NCBI GenBank assembly: GCA_937924775.1
Contig: CALDUT010000003.1
Coordinates: 124,001 to 188,000 of the forward strand
DNA: 64,000 bases
Direction: 5' to 3'
Source of the DNA: an uncultured Gemmata sp.
Lineage (GTDB): Bacteria > Planctomycetota > Planctomycetia > Gemmatales > Gemmataceae
Shown: in pieces, positions 53,661-62,957 of the stretch
Position numbering within the stretch: the stretch's first letter is position 1
Layout of the letters: each line of letters starts with the position of its first letter
Made by a program: the position numbers and the translations under genes
Notes under the pieces: generated by a model
Databases searched by the model: none
What the model saw: only the letters and a program-made list of their open reading frames with translations
Told to the model about the DNA's origin: nothing

Positions 53661-54749
53661 ATGAGTTCCCATCCGTGCCGCTGGGGTATCCTCGGAGCGG
53701 CGAATATCGCCCGTAAGAACTGGAAAGCTATTCGCCTTGCTGGCAATGCCACGCTCACGGCGGTCGCTAGCCGCGACAAGACCCGGGCGAAGGCGTGGAT
53801 CGACGAATGCCAGAGCGAATGCCCCTTCCCAACCGCTCCCGCCGCGACCGATTACGATGAACTGCTCCAGCGCGACGATGTCGATGCCGTTTACATCCCA
53901 TTACCGACAGGGATTCGCCGCGATTGGGTGGTGAAAGCCGCCGAGGCGAAAAAGCATGTTTTGTGCGAGAAACCTTGCGGTTCGAACACGAACGAAGTCC
54001 GAGAGATGCTGGCGGCCTGCGACGCCCACGGTGTCCAATTTATGGACGGCGTCATGTTCATGCACAGCAAGCGGTTGCCGCTATTGCGGAACACCCTCGA
54101 CGATGGCGAAACTGTCGGTACTCTTCACCGCATCACGTCGCAATTCAGTTTCGCGGCCAGCGACGAATTCCTACAAACGAACATTCGTGTTCATCCTCAA
54201 CTGGAACCGCTAGGAGCATTGGGTGATCTGGGCTGGTATAACATCCGCTTTTCACTTTTTGCGATGAAGTATGCGATGCCCGCGAAAGTCTGTGGACGGC
54301 TGTTGAAGGTGAACGCCGCGGGCGTGCCCTTGGAATTCAGCGGCGAGCTATTCTGGGCCAGCGGCACCAGCGCGTCGTTTTACTGTGCCTTCACCACGGA
54401 ATTGCAGCAGTGGGCGCACCTCAGTGGGACGCGGGGTAGCATTCTGGTGCCGGATTTTGTCTTGCCCTTTTACGGTTGCGAATCGCAGTTTCTCGCGGAT
54501 CGCCCCGTGTTCAACGTCTGCGGCACTCGCTACCACTGGGAAAGCCATCCCCGTCGGTTTGCCGTGACCGAATACAGCGACGGCTCGACCGATGCCCAAG
54601 AAACCAACATGATCCGCACCTTCAGCCATTTGGTGAATACCCGCACCCGCGAGCCGTTCTGGCCCGAGGTGGCCCTCCAGACGCAAACAGTCCTCGAGGC
54701 TTGCCTCAGCTCGGCCCGCAACGGTGAGAGGATCGTGGAACTGACATGA
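53661..54749 (+). CDS. Gfo/Idh/MocA-family oxidoreductase
   Basis: A 362-residue NAD(P)-binding oxidoreductase. The start reads CRWGILGAANIARKNWKAIR with a Rossmann GxxxxA/G motif, and the family signature AKKHVLCEKPCGSNTNEVRE follows, the Lys being catalytic. The C-terminal sheet region follows (GALGDLGWYNIRFSLFAM). Relatives act on sugars, inositols or biliverdin; several planctomycete copies remain unassigned. The ATG at 53661 begins the fold, though the frame is open 28 codons more upstream. The stop is just 22 bases before the convergent PilZ gene. Confidence 0.87.
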   Translation: MSSHPCRWGILGAANIARKNWKAIRLAGNATLTAVASRDKTRAKAWIDECQSECPFPTAPAATDYDELLQRDDVDAVYIPLPTGIRRDWVVKAAEAKKHVLCEKPCGSNTNEVREMLAACDAHGVQFMDGVMFMHSKRLPLLRNTLDDGETVGTLHRITSQFSFAASDEFLQTNIRVHPQLEPLGALGDLGWYNIRFSLFAMKYAMPAKVCGRLLKVNAAGVPLEFSGELFWASGTSASFYCAFTTELQQWAHLSGTRGSILVPDFVLPFYGCESQFLADRPVFNVCGTRYHWESHPRRFAVTEYSDGSTDAQETNMIRTFSHLVNTRTREPFWPEVALQTQTVLEACLSSARNGERIVELT

Positions 54750-54771
54750 CGGAACCCCTCGGGCGATACGG

Positions 54772-55146
54772 TCAACCTCCGGTCACGGGGCCTATTTGAG
54801 CATCGGCAACGAAAGGTTCCAATTCCGCCTCGCTCAGAGGTGTTTCGAAGCGGGCTCCGAGGGCATAGTCGCCCGTTTCCAGTTGTTTGCAATGCACCAC
54901 ATGAATACGGATCGGCCGCATGTGGTCGCCATCGAAGGTATCCAGGAAGCCGGCGAGGACGGTTCCGGCTTCCCGCGGCTTAGGTACCAGTACGCTAATG
55001 CCGGTTGTAGAGATGTTCCACACCAGCGCCAACGATTGCGGGCCGCCGTTTTCGGCATCAAATCGGCACACGGTATTGACGGTCGGTTGGCGGCGCGGAG
55101 CTGCCCGACGCTCCGGCTGAGGCAGGGGGGCGTTTTCAGCGGTCAT
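54772..55146 (-). CDS. PilZ-domain protein
   Basis: A 124-residue protein with a PilZ domain. The N-terminal basic segment (PERRAAPRRQPTVNTVC) carries the RxxxR motif that binds cyclic di-GMP, and NISTTGISVLV and DYALGARFETPLSEAELEPF give the later beta-barrel and D/NxSxxG-type motif (NISTTG). It should report c-di-GMP levels to a partner; the partner is unknown. The ATG at 55146 begins the chain; the longer frame at 55182 has twelve extra residues. Confidence 0.82.
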   Translation of the reverse strand: MTAENAPLPQPERRAAPRRQPTVNTVCRFDAENGGPQSLALVWNISTTGISVLVPKPREAGTVLAGFLDTFDGDHMRPIRIHVVHCKQLETGDYALGARFETPLSEAELEPFVADAQIGPVTGG

Positions 55147-55269
55147 GGCCACCTCGTAAAAGGTCCACCGATTATGTCGCAAGAACGCCTCGCGGTCCAG
55201 CGATCACCGACAAAAACGCAAACAAAAATGAGAGAAATTGTGGCAAGACATGAAATTTTCGCTGCCATA

Positions 55270-56523
55270 TTACGGCAATTTCGCCGTGGGGAACTCCTCA
55301 CTGTCTTCCCGCCGAACCAATCCTTGGAACGCCTCGCCCAAGGCTGATTCAATATAGGGAGTCACGTTCCAGAATCGTTTGAAGTTGTAATACTCACAAA
55401 TCGCCTCCCGGTTTCCCGGAGGCTCCGCGGTGCGAACAGCGCGAATCATCAGGTTCCGCGGGGTGTGTTCCGTCGCGACGAATTCCACCACCTCCGTGCG
55501 GTATCCCATAATCCGCAAAGCCAACGCCCGAAAGGCTTCGGTGACCAAATCGGCGGTTCGCTGCAAGAGAATCCCGTGCCGCAACAACGGGCGGAGCATG
55601 CCCCCGCCCGCGTCGCGGGAAAGTGCCCGGTTCAAATGGTGATGACAACACGGTACGCACAGTAACAACTTTGCCCCCGTGCGAACCGCGTGGGCGATGG
55701 CGTCATCGGTAGCAGTGTCACACGCATGGAGAGCCAAAACAATGTCGGTAGGAGTTTCCGTAGTACCGATGCGACCACAGGCGAAGTTCACCCCACCGGC
55801 GGCGATTTGTTCGGCCCGCTCCAGGCTTTTGCGAATCACGTCGTCGTTGATGTCGACCCCCAACACCCGCGCGGGGATACCGAGCTTTTCGTTCAAATAA
55901 TAATGAGCGGCCAAGGTGAGGTAGCTGGCCCCGCAACCGCAATCGAGAATCTCAACGGGACGGCCCAACCGGTCGAGGTGAGTATCCGGAAGCACATGCC
56001 GGAGTTGTTTCAGAAACTCGTTGATCTGTGTGAATTTGGCCCGCATCGAGGGGCGAATCCGCCCCTCGGCGGTTGCAATCCCCATCACTTCCAACAAATG
56101 ATCGGCTTCCCCTTCAGGTAATGGAACATCTTTCACACGATTGTGGCTCTGTTCGTCGCTTGCGCGGGGTTCGGCCATCCGGTGCCGACCGATGTGGACC
56201 CGCCCTTTGCGGCTTGTGCGAATGTCGATTTCCTCCATCCGGGTGGAAATATGGATCGCGGCAAACCCGATGCGGAGTAATTCGACCAGCGGTTCATCAA
56301 TTTCCCCGGCCAAAAAGTTCTTGGTGACCACTTTTTTAGCACTGTGGTAAGCGAGTTGAACATACCGCTGGCCGCGAAGCTCCACCGGCCGCACAACAAT
56401 ACGGACCCACGCCGTGGCTGATCCCCGGGTGGCGCCGGCGAAGGTCGCCCGGCTGAAATCCGGGCTCAGAAGATGAGTTTTGAGTATTTCGAGCAGTTCG
56501 TCGCGTGTGGGATTTTTCCGCAT
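55270..56523 (-). CDS. Class I SAM-dependent methyltransferase (GSTCD/Methyltransf_32-like)
   Basis: A 417-residue protein. The N-terminal about 150 residues are beta-rich and unassigned. The methyltransferase domain (from about 190) has motif I VEILDCGCGASYLTLAAHYY, motif II GVDINDD and the CVPCCHHHLNRAL segment seen in Methyltransf_32 proteins. The substrate is unknown. The frame is open to 56559, but the ATG at 56523 avoids a 14-base overlap with asnS; either is possible. It follows asnS by 22 bases on the same strand and may share its transcript. Confidence 0.78.
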   Translation of the reverse strand: MRKNPTRDELLEILKTHLLSPDFSRATFAGATRGSATAWVRIVVRPVELRGQRYVQLAYHSAKKVVTKNFLAGEIDEPLVELLRIGFAAIHISTRMEEIDIRTSRKGRVHIGRHRMAEPRASDEQSHNRVKDVPLPEGEADHLLEVMGIATAEGRIRPSMRAKFTQINEFLKQLRHVLPDTHLDRLGRPVEILDCGCGASYLTLAAHYYLNEKLGIPARVLGVDINDDVIRKSLERAEQIAAGGVNFACGRIGTTETPTDIVLALHACDTATDDAIAHAVRTGAKLLLCVPCCHHHLNRALSRDAGGGMLRPLLRHGILLQRTADLVTEAFRALALRIMGYRTEVVEFVATEHTPRNLMIRAVRTAEPPGNREAICEYYNFKRFWNVTPYIESALGEAFQGLVRREDSEEFPTAKLP

Positions 56524-56545
56524 GCAAACATTGTAACGGGTCGGT

Positions 56546-57943
56546 TCAAAATGCGGCATGGCCCGGCGTTCGCGGGAACGGAATCACATCGCGAATGTTT
56601 GATAAGCCGCTGAGAAACAGAATCGTCCGCTCCAAACCCAAACCGAACCCACTGTGTGGTACCGTGCCATAGCGGCGCAAATCACAGTACCACTGATAGC
56701 CTTCGGGGTTAAGCCCCTGCTCGTGCATGCGCTGTTCCAGGACATCGAGCCGGTCCTCCCGTTGGCTGCCGCCAATGATTTCGCCGACCCCCGGCACCAG
56801 AACATCCATGGCCCGAACAGTTTTCCCATCGTCGTTCACTTTCATGTAGAATGGTTTGAGTGTTCGCGGATAATCGTAAAGAATGACGGGGCATCGGAAA
56901 TACTGCTCAGCCAGATAGCGTTCGTGTTCGCTTTGCAGGTCATTCCCCCACGCCACCGGAAACTCCCACGACCGGCCGCTTTTGAGGAGAATGTCGATCG
57001 CGTCGGTATACGGCACCCGTTGAAAGGGGTTATGAAGAACGTTTTCCAGTTTCTCGAACAGGCCTTTATTATTCTCCAATCGTTCCGCGAAGAACCTCAG
57101 GTCTTCCAGGCAATATTTCAACGCATCGGCAATGATGCGTTTGAGGAAGGCTTCGGCTAAGTCCATATTGTCCGGTAATTCATAGAAGGCCATTTCCGGT
57201 TCAACCATCCAAAACTCGGCGAGATGCCGCGGGGTGTTGGAATTTTCGGCCCGGAAAGTGGGGCCAAACGTGTAAATCTTGCCTAACGCACAAGCGTAAG
57301 CCTCTCCTTGCAACTGCCCGCTGACGGTCAGATACGCCGGTTTCCCGAAGAAGTCTTGGGTGAAGTCCGTTTGGCCATCCACTTTCGGAAGAGCGTCTGG
57401 GTCTAGCGTGGTCACGCGGAATAAGGCCCCGGCCCCCTCACAATCGCTGGTCGTAATAATCGGTGTATGAACATAATAAAAACCACGTTCATGAAAGAAC
57501 TGATGAATCGACATCGACACCTGATGCCGCAACCGTGTCACCGCGCCGAAGGTATTTGTCCGCGGTCGCAAATGGGCGATCTCGCGGAGGAATTCGAAAC
57601 TGTGCCCCTTCTTTTGCAGCGGATAGGTTTCCGGGTCGGCATCCCCGAGTAATTCCACGCGGCTGGCATGGACTTCTGTGGGCTGCTTGGCCGCGGGGGA
57701 GGCTTTCACCTCACCCTCAATCGTCACGCTGGCCCCGGTGTGCAGATGCTTCACCACCGATTCGTAATTTGGCAACTCCGCGGCGGCGATGATCTGCACA
57801 TTGCCTTGACACGAACCATCGTTCAGCTCAAGGAAGCTAAAACCACCTTTGGAATCGCGCCGTGTCCGTACCCATCCTTGCAGTTTCACCGTTTTGCCAA
57901 TCGACTCTGGCTGACGTGCCGCGGCTACTGAGATCTTTTCCAT
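56546..57943 (-). CDS. asnS: Asparaginyl-tRNA synthetase
   Basis: A 465-residue class IIb synthetase that charges tRNA-Asn. The N-terminal OB-fold anticodon-binding domain ([20 protein letters not shown]) leads to class II motifs: motif 2 around [20 protein letters not shown] and [20 protein letters not shown], motif 3 around [16 protein letters not shown]. Presence suggests direct charging of asparagine instead of the amidotransferase route. The ATG at 57943 follows GAGGAG; the frame opens 36 codons upstream without OB-fold content. A possible promoter lies at 57974-57979. Confidence 0.95.
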   Translation of the reverse strand: MEKISVAAARQPESIGKTVKLQGWVRTRRDSKGGFSFLELNDGSCQGNVQIIAAAELPNYESVVKHLHTGASVTIEGEVKASPAAKQPTEVHASRVELLGDADPETYPLQKKGHSFEFLREIAHLRPRTNTFGAVTRLRHQVSMSIHQFFHERGFYYVHTPIITTSDCEGAGALFRVTTLDPDALPKVDGQTDFTQDFFGKPAYLTVSGQLQGEAYACALGKIYTFGPTFRAENSNTPRHLAEFWMVEPEMAFYELPDNMDLAEAFLKRIIADALKYCLEDLRFFAERLENNKGLFEKLENVLHNPFQRVPYTDAIDILLKSGRSWEFPVAWGNDLQSEHERYLAEQYFRCPVILYDYPRTLKPFYMKVNDDGKTVRAMDVLVPGVGEIIGGSQREDRLDVLEQRMHEQGLNPEGYQWYCDLRRYGTVPHSGFGLGLERTILFLSGLSNIRDVIPFPRTPGHAAF

Positions 57944-57973
57944 CCCGACACTCCTCACGAGAAATGTCCCCCA

Positions 57974-57979
57974 ATTATC
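57974..57979 (-). promoter_or_regulatory. Possible -10 element of the asnS promoter
   Basis: On the minus strand, GATAAT with an upstream TG dinucleotide (TGCGATAAT) is near the extended -10 consensus. A weak ATGACG lies 18 bases further upstream. Transcription would start about 25 bases before the ATG at 57943. Confidence 0.4.
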
Positions 57980-58057
57980 GCAACCGGTTCCGTTCGCCGT
58001 CATCAGAAAACGGAAGTCGTTACAGATTATGAACTTACGAATATATTGCACGCAACA

Positions 58058-59050
58058 TCAGTTAACGACATTACGAATCGGCTCTCCGAAAAGAGCCCGG
58101 CGGACGGTCCGCGCCGCTTTCACGCGAATATCCAGCAAACCTTCCTCCGAATAAAAGGCCGCGTGGGGATTGAGAATGACCCGATCATGGCAAGGATCGT
58201 TCGGATCGCGCCACGCGACCACCAAAGGATGATCGGGTGGGGGCGGCTCACCGGGCAGTACGTCGAGGCCCGCACCGGCCAATGGGCCGCGGCGAATAGC
58301 CTCAGGGATCGCCGCAGTATCGACGGTCGCCCCGCGGGAAGTGTTCACTAAGTAGGAACCCGAGGGCATCAACGCTAGCGCCCGGGCATCGACGATGTGC
58401 CGGGTTTCGTCGGTCAACGGGCAGTGTAAACTCAGAACAAACACCTGCTGCAACAATTCTTCGAATTTCTCGACACGACGAACGCCCAACGCCTTGTCGT
58501 AACCATCCCGAACGTACGGATCATAGAAGGCGACATCCATACCTAACGCCTTCGCCCGTAGGGCCGCCGCTGTTCCGATACGCCCCAAGCCAATGATTCC
58601 AAATACCCGCCCGCGCAACCGCCGCAGAGGGACGGCCTGCATATAGTTCCACTCCCCCGCTTGCCGTTGTAAACGCCGGTTCAGAAAGGCGATCCCGCGC
58701 GTCAAGGCCAGCATCAGCCCAATAGCCGAGTCCGCCACTTCTTCTGTGCCGTAATCGGGCACATTGGCCACGGGAATACCCCGGGCCCGCGCCGCGACAC
58801 AATCGACGTTATCGTATCCCACACCACAGCGGATAAGCAGCTTGCACTTCTGCAACCGCGTGATAATCCGCTCAGAAATCGTAATATTGTGGTAAATCAT
58901 CAAGGCATCGGCTTGTTCGACGTGGCCGATCAGTTCGTCTTCTCGCGAAGCCCCCAGCGAGACAATAGTGGCCACATCGCCCAGAATTTCCCGCTCTGGG
59001 GCCATAGCATCGGTGATGAAATCGGCGATAACAACCTGAAAACGCGACAT
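58058..59050 (-). CDS. D-isomer-specific 2-hydroxyacid dehydrogenase (CtBP-like)
   Basis: A 330-residue NAD-dependent dehydrogenase. Substrate-domain start FQVVIADFITDAMAPEREIL, then the cofactor-binding GIIGLGRIGTAAALRAKALG motif and the catalytic segment LVNTSRGATVDTAAIPEAIR (Arg), with Glu and a terminal His in VILNPHAAFYSEEG. The spacing resembles C-terminal-binding-protein and phosphoglycerate dehydrogenase relatives, but there is no ACT domain. The substrate is unknown. The ATG at 59050 begins the fold. The gene is divergent from nusB with a 119-base gap. Confidence 0.85.
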   Translation of the reverse strand: MSRFQVVIADFITDAMAPEREILGDVATIVSLGASREDELIGHVEQADALMIYHNITISERIITRLQKCKLLIRCGVGYDNVDCVAARARGIPVANVPDYGTEEVADSAIGLMLALTRGIAFLNRRLQRQAGEWNYMQAVPLRRLRGRVFGIIGLGRIGTAAALRAKALGMDVAFYDPYVRDGYDKALGVRRVEKFEELLQQVFVLSLHCPLTDETRHIVDARALALMPSGSYLVNTSRGATVDTAAIPEAIRRGPLAGAGLDVLPGEPPPPDHPLVVAWRDPNDPCHDRVILNPHAAFYSEEGLLDIRVKAARTVRRALFGEPIRNVVN

Positions 59051-59169
59051 GCCCACTGGCCTGGCCTCGCTGTTGTACAGAAATTCTGCGGAGATTATTT
59101 CCGTTGTATCTCCCCACGCGGGGAAAGCTACTAGCATGAAGGTATCCGCGCAAAGAAGGCTTTTGATCT

Positions 59170-59694
59170 ATGCTTCGTCGTTCCCGTGCCCGTGAAGTTG
59201 TGCTGCAATTGCTGTTCCAATGGGACCAAAACCCCACCCCCACCCCCCGCGCCGCGTTGGTGGAATTTGCCCGCGAACGCTTATTGGGCAATGAAACCCT
59301 GGTCGTCTACGCCCTCGGCTTATTCGATGGCGTGGTGACGCATCGAGACCGCATCGACCCCATCCTCAGCCAAACCGCCACCAACTGGCGGTTGAGCCGG
59401 ATGATGCCGGTGGACCGCAATGTGTTGCGCTTGGGCACCTATGAGCTACTTTTCGACCCTCAGGGCCAACCGGTGGAAGTTGTGATCAACGAAGCGATTG
59501 AGTTGTCTCGGCGGTTTGGTACCGAAGAATCCCCCGCCTTCGTCAATGGCATTCTGGATAAGGTCGCCCAACTCAAAGCTGGCCGGACAACCGCTTCCGG
59601 TGGAGCGAATCCCGCCACCATCGCCGAAGCCCCCGGCACCGCCCCAACAGTCCTTGAGCCGGCCTCCCATCCGCCCGATCCCGCCCACTCGTGA
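59170..59694 (+). CDS. nusB: Transcription antitermination/rRNA processing factor NusB
   Basis: A 174-residue all-helical NusB. Seen are RRSRAREVVLQLLFQWDQNP at the N-terminus, VDRNVLRLGTYELLF and VVINEAIELSRRFGTEESPA followed by FVNGILDKVAQL, all typical. NusB with NusE binds boxA and helps elongation on rRNA operons. An Ala/Pro-rich tail (about 140-174) is unusual but low-complexity. The ATG at 59170 is the natural start. It precedes a PHP phosphoesterase by 74 bases. Confidence 0.9.
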   Translation: MLRRSRAREVVLQLLFQWDQNPTPTPRAALVEFARERLLGNETLVVYALGLFDGVVTHRDRIDPILSQTATNWRLSRMMPVDRNVLRLGTYELLFDPQGQPVEVVINEAIELSRRFGTEESPAFVNGILDKVAQLKAGRTTASGGANPATIAEAPGTAPTVLEPASHPPDPAHS

Positions 59695-59768
59695 CAGAGG
59701 GTTCCCCCGATAATGCACCCAATGCCTTGTTATTTCGGAGGGAACTTGATTCCACCGACGTTTGAAGG

Positions 59769-60677
59769 ATGGTTCACCTGATGCCCCGGCAGGCTCCGTT
59801 CACCTGGTTGTGTGGTCAGATCGCAGGGTTGGCCCGCACGCGGGTGGTCGATTTGCACATCCATAGTACGGCCAGCGATGGCGAATACACCCCCAGCCAG
59901 GTCATCGCCCAAGCCCGTCGTGCCGGGCTATCCGCCGTGGCTATCACCGATCACGACACGCTTGCCGGTTGGGCCGAAGCCCGACAGGCGGTGGGCGGGA
60001 CCCTCAGCTTCATACCTGGTGTGGAAATCAGTACAGATTTTGAACAGCGCGAACTCCACCTACTCGGCTACTTCCTCCGCGACGATCACCCCGGCCTCAA
60101 TGCAGCGCTAGCTCGCCTTCAACAATCACGCCACGAGCGCTTCCGCGACTGGATTGGCCAATTGGCTCAAAGTGGTATCCGCCTTCCGGAAGATCGCGTG
60201 CAGTTGGTGGAGCGTTCGACCAGCAGCTTAGGCCGCAGGCATGTCGCGAAGTTGTTAGTCAGTTGTGGGAAAGCCCGATCGTCCGTCGAAGCCTTTCGCC
60301 GCTATGTCCAACCGTTAGCGAAACAGGTCCTGCCCAAGAGCCTTGTCCCCATCGCCCAGGCCATCGAACTGGTTCATGCGGCCGGAGGGATCACTTCGTT
60401 GGCTCATCCGCCAACGGATTGGGGCGAAAGGGAGTTTCTCTGCCTTCGCGAATTGGGGTTGGACGCTCTCGAAGCCGTTTACCCCCGGGGGCGTCGTTCT
60501 CCCAGAGTTCCCTGGCGGCTATTGGCCTCCCAATTGGGTTTAGCGGTCACGGGGGGAAGTGATTGTCACGGCCCCGGGTCGCCGCAACGGTCCATCGGTT
60601 CCTACGGCATTCATCCGGGGGAACTGGTCGCACTCCAGCAACGACGGAACCGCCATACGATTTGCGCCGGTCGGTAA
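59769..60677 (+). CDS. PHP-domain phosphoesterase (YciV/TrpH-like)
   Basis: A 302-residue metal-dependent phosphoesterase. The metal-binding motifs are DLHIHSTASDGEYTP, ITDHDTLAGWAEARQ and PGVEIST, with GSDCHGPGSPQ near the end. The family includes 3',5'-nucleoside bisphosphate and 5'-oligonucleotide-degrading phosphatases (RNase AM), which recycle RNA ends; this is the likely role. The ATG at 59769 is used; the internal ATG at 59781 is an option. Confidence 0.85.
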   Translation: MVHLMPRQAPFTWLCGQIAGLARTRVVDLHIHSTASDGEYTPSQVIAQARRAGLSAVAITDHDTLAGWAEARQAVGGTLSFIPGVEISTDFEQRELHLLGYFLRDDHPGLNAALARLQQSRHERFRDWIGQLAQSGIRLPEDRVQLVERSTSSLGRRHVAKLLVSCGKARSSVEAFRRYVQPLAKQVLPKSLVPIAQAIELVHAAGGITSLAHPPTDWGEREFLCLRELGLDALEAVYPRGRRSPRVPWRLLASQLGLAVTGGSDCHGPGSPQRSIGSYGIHPGELVALQQRRNRHTICAGR

Positions 60678-60845
60678 GCCGGGAAGGGTTATTCGCAAGG
60701 TAACTTGGTCCTCCGGGATTGTTTTTCGGCCTTCGGCGCGAATCGGTGGCAACGCGGCCAGTCGCGTGCCATAGTGTTAGTGCCCGCTGCATGGACGGGG
60801 ACGGGCCTCGGCCCAAGGCGGGCAGCACCGCAAGGACTTGCGCCG

Positions 60846-61538
60846 ATGAGACGCTTCTTGCTCACCGCCTTCTTGGCGGTGCCCCTGTTCCTGACCCCCA
60901 CCCCGACGGTCAGTGCGGCTGGACCTCCCGATTGCCGAGGTTTTGGTTGTGGGGGAATCTGTCTACGGCTATTCTCAAATTTGCATCAGAATGGCCCCTT
61001 GTTCAACTACGGCCCTTACTACGGTTACTACCCCTTCAAACCGTATGGTCCGTGGGATGAGTATTTGCGTTACGATCCGTTCTTCTACGGCGACCCTTAT
61101 CGCGAGTGGGGAACATATGTTCCGCCCACTTATCCGAGCCACAAGTTGAAGGAGAAACCCACTGGCGACAACATGTACGGTTGGAAGAAGGGATTGGGTG
61201 AACACCTCGGAGGTGGTGTTTCGCGCCCTGGTTGGTTCAATGGACCTCACCTGTTCCCCCGTCTTGGGTGCAACAGTTGTGGCTTTTGGCATGCTTGTTG
61301 GTTACGGGGCGGGTGGTTCCGCGGTCACGTCTGGCTACACGGCGGTTTTGGTCACCAGCTTCGCCCCGGATGTGTCAGTTGCGGCGCTGTGGCGGTAGCT
61401 GCTCCTGCCGAACCGACAGGTGATGCTCTGGCCCGCTACTCGGGCATTGGTACGCCGACGCAATCTGCCGTGTTTTACACTAACACGCCGACCCTCGACC
61501 CCAGCTTCGAGTTGATCTCCACTGCGGGCCAGAAATGA
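60846..61538 (+). CDS. Secreted Gly/Tyr/Cys-rich protein
   Basis: A 230-residue exported protein with a clear signal peptide (MRRFLLTAFLAVPLFLTPTP to about residue 24). The mature chain is rich in Gly, Tyr, Trp, Phe and Cys (CRGFGCGGICLRL; LFNYGPYYGYYPFKPYGPWD; LGCNSCGFWHACWLRGGWFR; PGCVSCGAV), with no known domain. Composition is unlike normal enzymes and suggests a surface or envelope structural protein held by disulfides. The frame is open to 60705, but the ATG at 60846 starts the signal peptide. A similar secreted gene follows. Confidence 0.75.
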   Translation: MRRFLLTAFLAVPLFLTPTPTVSAAGPPDCRGFGCGGICLRLFSNLHQNGPLFNYGPYYGYYPFKPYGPWDEYLRYDPFFYGDPYREWGTYVPPTYPSHKLKEKPTGDNMYGWKKGLGEHLGGGVSRPGWFNGPHLFPRLGCNSCGFWHACWLRGGWFRGHVWLHGGFGHQLRPGCVSCGAVAVAAPAEPTGDALARYSGIGTPTQSAVFYTNTPTLDPSFELISTAGQK

Positions 61539-61688
61539 GTCCAGCGTTGAGTGGATTCGCATAATCTTGATCTTGATCTGTCCGTGCTAACGATAACTTT
61601 GCAATTTCGCAAACACACTGAGCCTATGTCAACTCGGTGCTTCTCACATGGAGGTGCATCGAGGATTCCACGGAAAGGACCCAGCGCG

Positions 61689-62150
61689 ATGAAACTGTTC
61701 CGTCATTGTCTCATGATGACCACTATTGGGTTGGGCCTTACAGTCTCGGCCAACCGAGTGCTGGCCAACGATCCATCCAGCCCGGCTCCGCCCCTGTACG
61801 GCCCATCGCCGAGCCCCTACAGCCCGGCTCCTTCCACTCTAGCTCGTGCGATCGCATCGCATTTCCACCACGAACCGAAGCAAGGGCCGCATTTTCCACA
61901 ACTGCGGGCGCGGTTGCAGAACTTTCACCTGCTCCACAAACCTAACCTGCCGGTCTTTCAAGCGGCTCCATGGTATCAGTATTGGCCCTACGATGCCCAT
62001 TTCTTGACGCCCGCGCCGATCAGTGGGCCGTTTTATGGCCCGCCGATGACAGGGAATTTTCCGGTTAACCCCTACTTCCCCCACCCGGTCGCTCCGGCGG
62101 GGGGGCAGCCACAGGTTCCACCGCCTTCACCGCCGCTTTCGGCCAAGTAG
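61689..62150 (+). CDS. Secreted Pro-rich small protein
   Basis: A 153-residue exported protein. The signal peptide is MKLFRHCLMMTTIGLGLTVS to about residue 26. The mature part is rich in Pro, Tyr, His and Phe (PSPYSPAPSTLARAIASHFH; PWYQYWPYDAHFLTPAPISG; FPVNPYFPHPVAPAGGQPQV). I recognise no domain. AAGGA lies about 14 bases upstream of the ATG at 61689, supporting this start over the open frame to 61551. It is followed by a strong terminator and pairs with the preceding secreted gene in type. Confidence 0.75.
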   Translation: MKLFRHCLMMTTIGLGLTVSANRVLANDPSSPAPPLYGPSPSPYSPAPSTLARAIASHFHHEPKQGPHFPQLRARLQNFHLLHKPNLPVFQAAPWYQYWPYDAHFLTPAPISGPFYGPPMTGNFPVNPYFPHPVAPAGGQPQVPPPSPPLSAK

Positions 62151-62178
62151 TGTTCAAAATTTGATCACACGCACGAGT

Positions 62179-62217
62179 GGTTGCAGGAATCAGTTTTCCT
62201 GCAACCTGTTCGTTTTT
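62179..62217 (+). terminator. Rho-independent terminator
   Basis: GGTTGCAGGAA (62179-62189), loop TCAGTT and TTCCTGCAACC (62196-62206) form a perfect 11-base-pair stem. TGTTCGTTTTT follows, a T-rich tract. It ends the secreted-protein gene before the FHA gene. Confidence 0.85.
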
Positions 62218-62349
62218 GATCCTGCAGGAATTGAGCCGAAGCCCTAGCATCTCGCGTAAGAGGAGTTAGGATAAGTGTACTAAGTTTCGGCGGGTTTGCC
62301 GTTAAATCATTGGTGTTGTTCGATTTGTCGATGCCATGAGGCCACAATC

Positions 62350-62763
62350 ATGACGAACGGTTACTTGGGAGAGCTGGTCCCTGTCGGAGGCGGGGATGCG
62401 ATCCCGTTGGTCAGTGAGGTGATGACCATTGGCCGCCGGGAATCGTGTGACATTTGTCTGAAATATCAAAACATTTCTGGGACTCACTGTGAGCTTTCGC
62501 TCCGCAACGGGGTTTGGCACATTCGCGATCTTAATAGCACTAATGGTATCAAGGTCAATGGCGAGCGGACGCTCCGCCGTCCATTGCGGCCGGGAGATGA
62601 AATCGACATCGCCAAACATAAATACATTATTCACTATCAAATCTCGCCAGGAACTAAGCTCGACGAAGTGTTTGAAGAAGAGGAAAACCCGTTTGGTCAA
62701 TCCCTGTTGGAGAAAGCCGGTTTGGAGAAACCCAAGCGACCGCCCCAGCAAGGACGCAAGTAG
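62350..62763 (+). CDS. FHA-domain protein
   Basis: A 137-residue protein with a forkhead-associated domain (about 8-105): MTIGRRESCDICLKYQNISG, THCELSLRNGVWHIRDLNST and NGIKVNGERTLRRPLRPGDE hold the Arg, Ser and Asn residues that recognise phosphothreonine. The tail is acidic then basic (EEEENPFGQ; KPKRPPQQGRK). Such stand-alone FHA proteins relay Ser/Thr kinase signals; a kinase exists at 4188, with no proof of a link. The ATG at 62350 starts just before the domain. Confidence 0.88.
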   Translation: MTNGYLGELVPVGGGDAIPLVSEVMTIGRRESCDICLKYQNISGTHCELSLRNGVWHIRDLNSTNGIKVNGERTLRRPLRPGDEIDIAKHKYIIHYQISPGTKLDEVFEEEENPFGQSLLEKAGLEKPKRPPQQGRK

Positions 62764-62772
62764 TCACCGGAC

Positions 62773-62807
62773 AAGGACTTCATGCATACGGAGCGACCAA
62801 AGTCCTT
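62773..62807 (+). terminator. Possible terminator after the FHA gene
   Basis: AAGGACTT (62773-62780) and AAGTCCTT (62800-62807) form a perfect eight-base-pair stem with a 19-base loop, ten bases after the FHA stop. No clear U-run follows. Confidence 0.35.
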
Positions 62808-62839
62808 CAGGATTTCGCAACTTAGGTGCAAGTATTTAT

Positions 62840-62845
62840 TTGACA
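62840..62845 (+). promoter_or_regulatory. Possible -35 element of the SDR gene
   Basis: A perfect TTGACA lies in an AT-rich stretch 112 bases before the SDR start; the best -10 candidates (TACGAC at 16 bases) are poor. Low certainty. Confidence 0.3.
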
Positions 62846-62957
62846 AAGACTTAGTAACGATTACGACATCCCGCGGGCAAATCGGGGGGGCTACCGACGC
62901 AACCGCCAGACCCACCTTATTCCCCCTCGGTGGGCTGCTTCTTTTGGAGAATTTACG

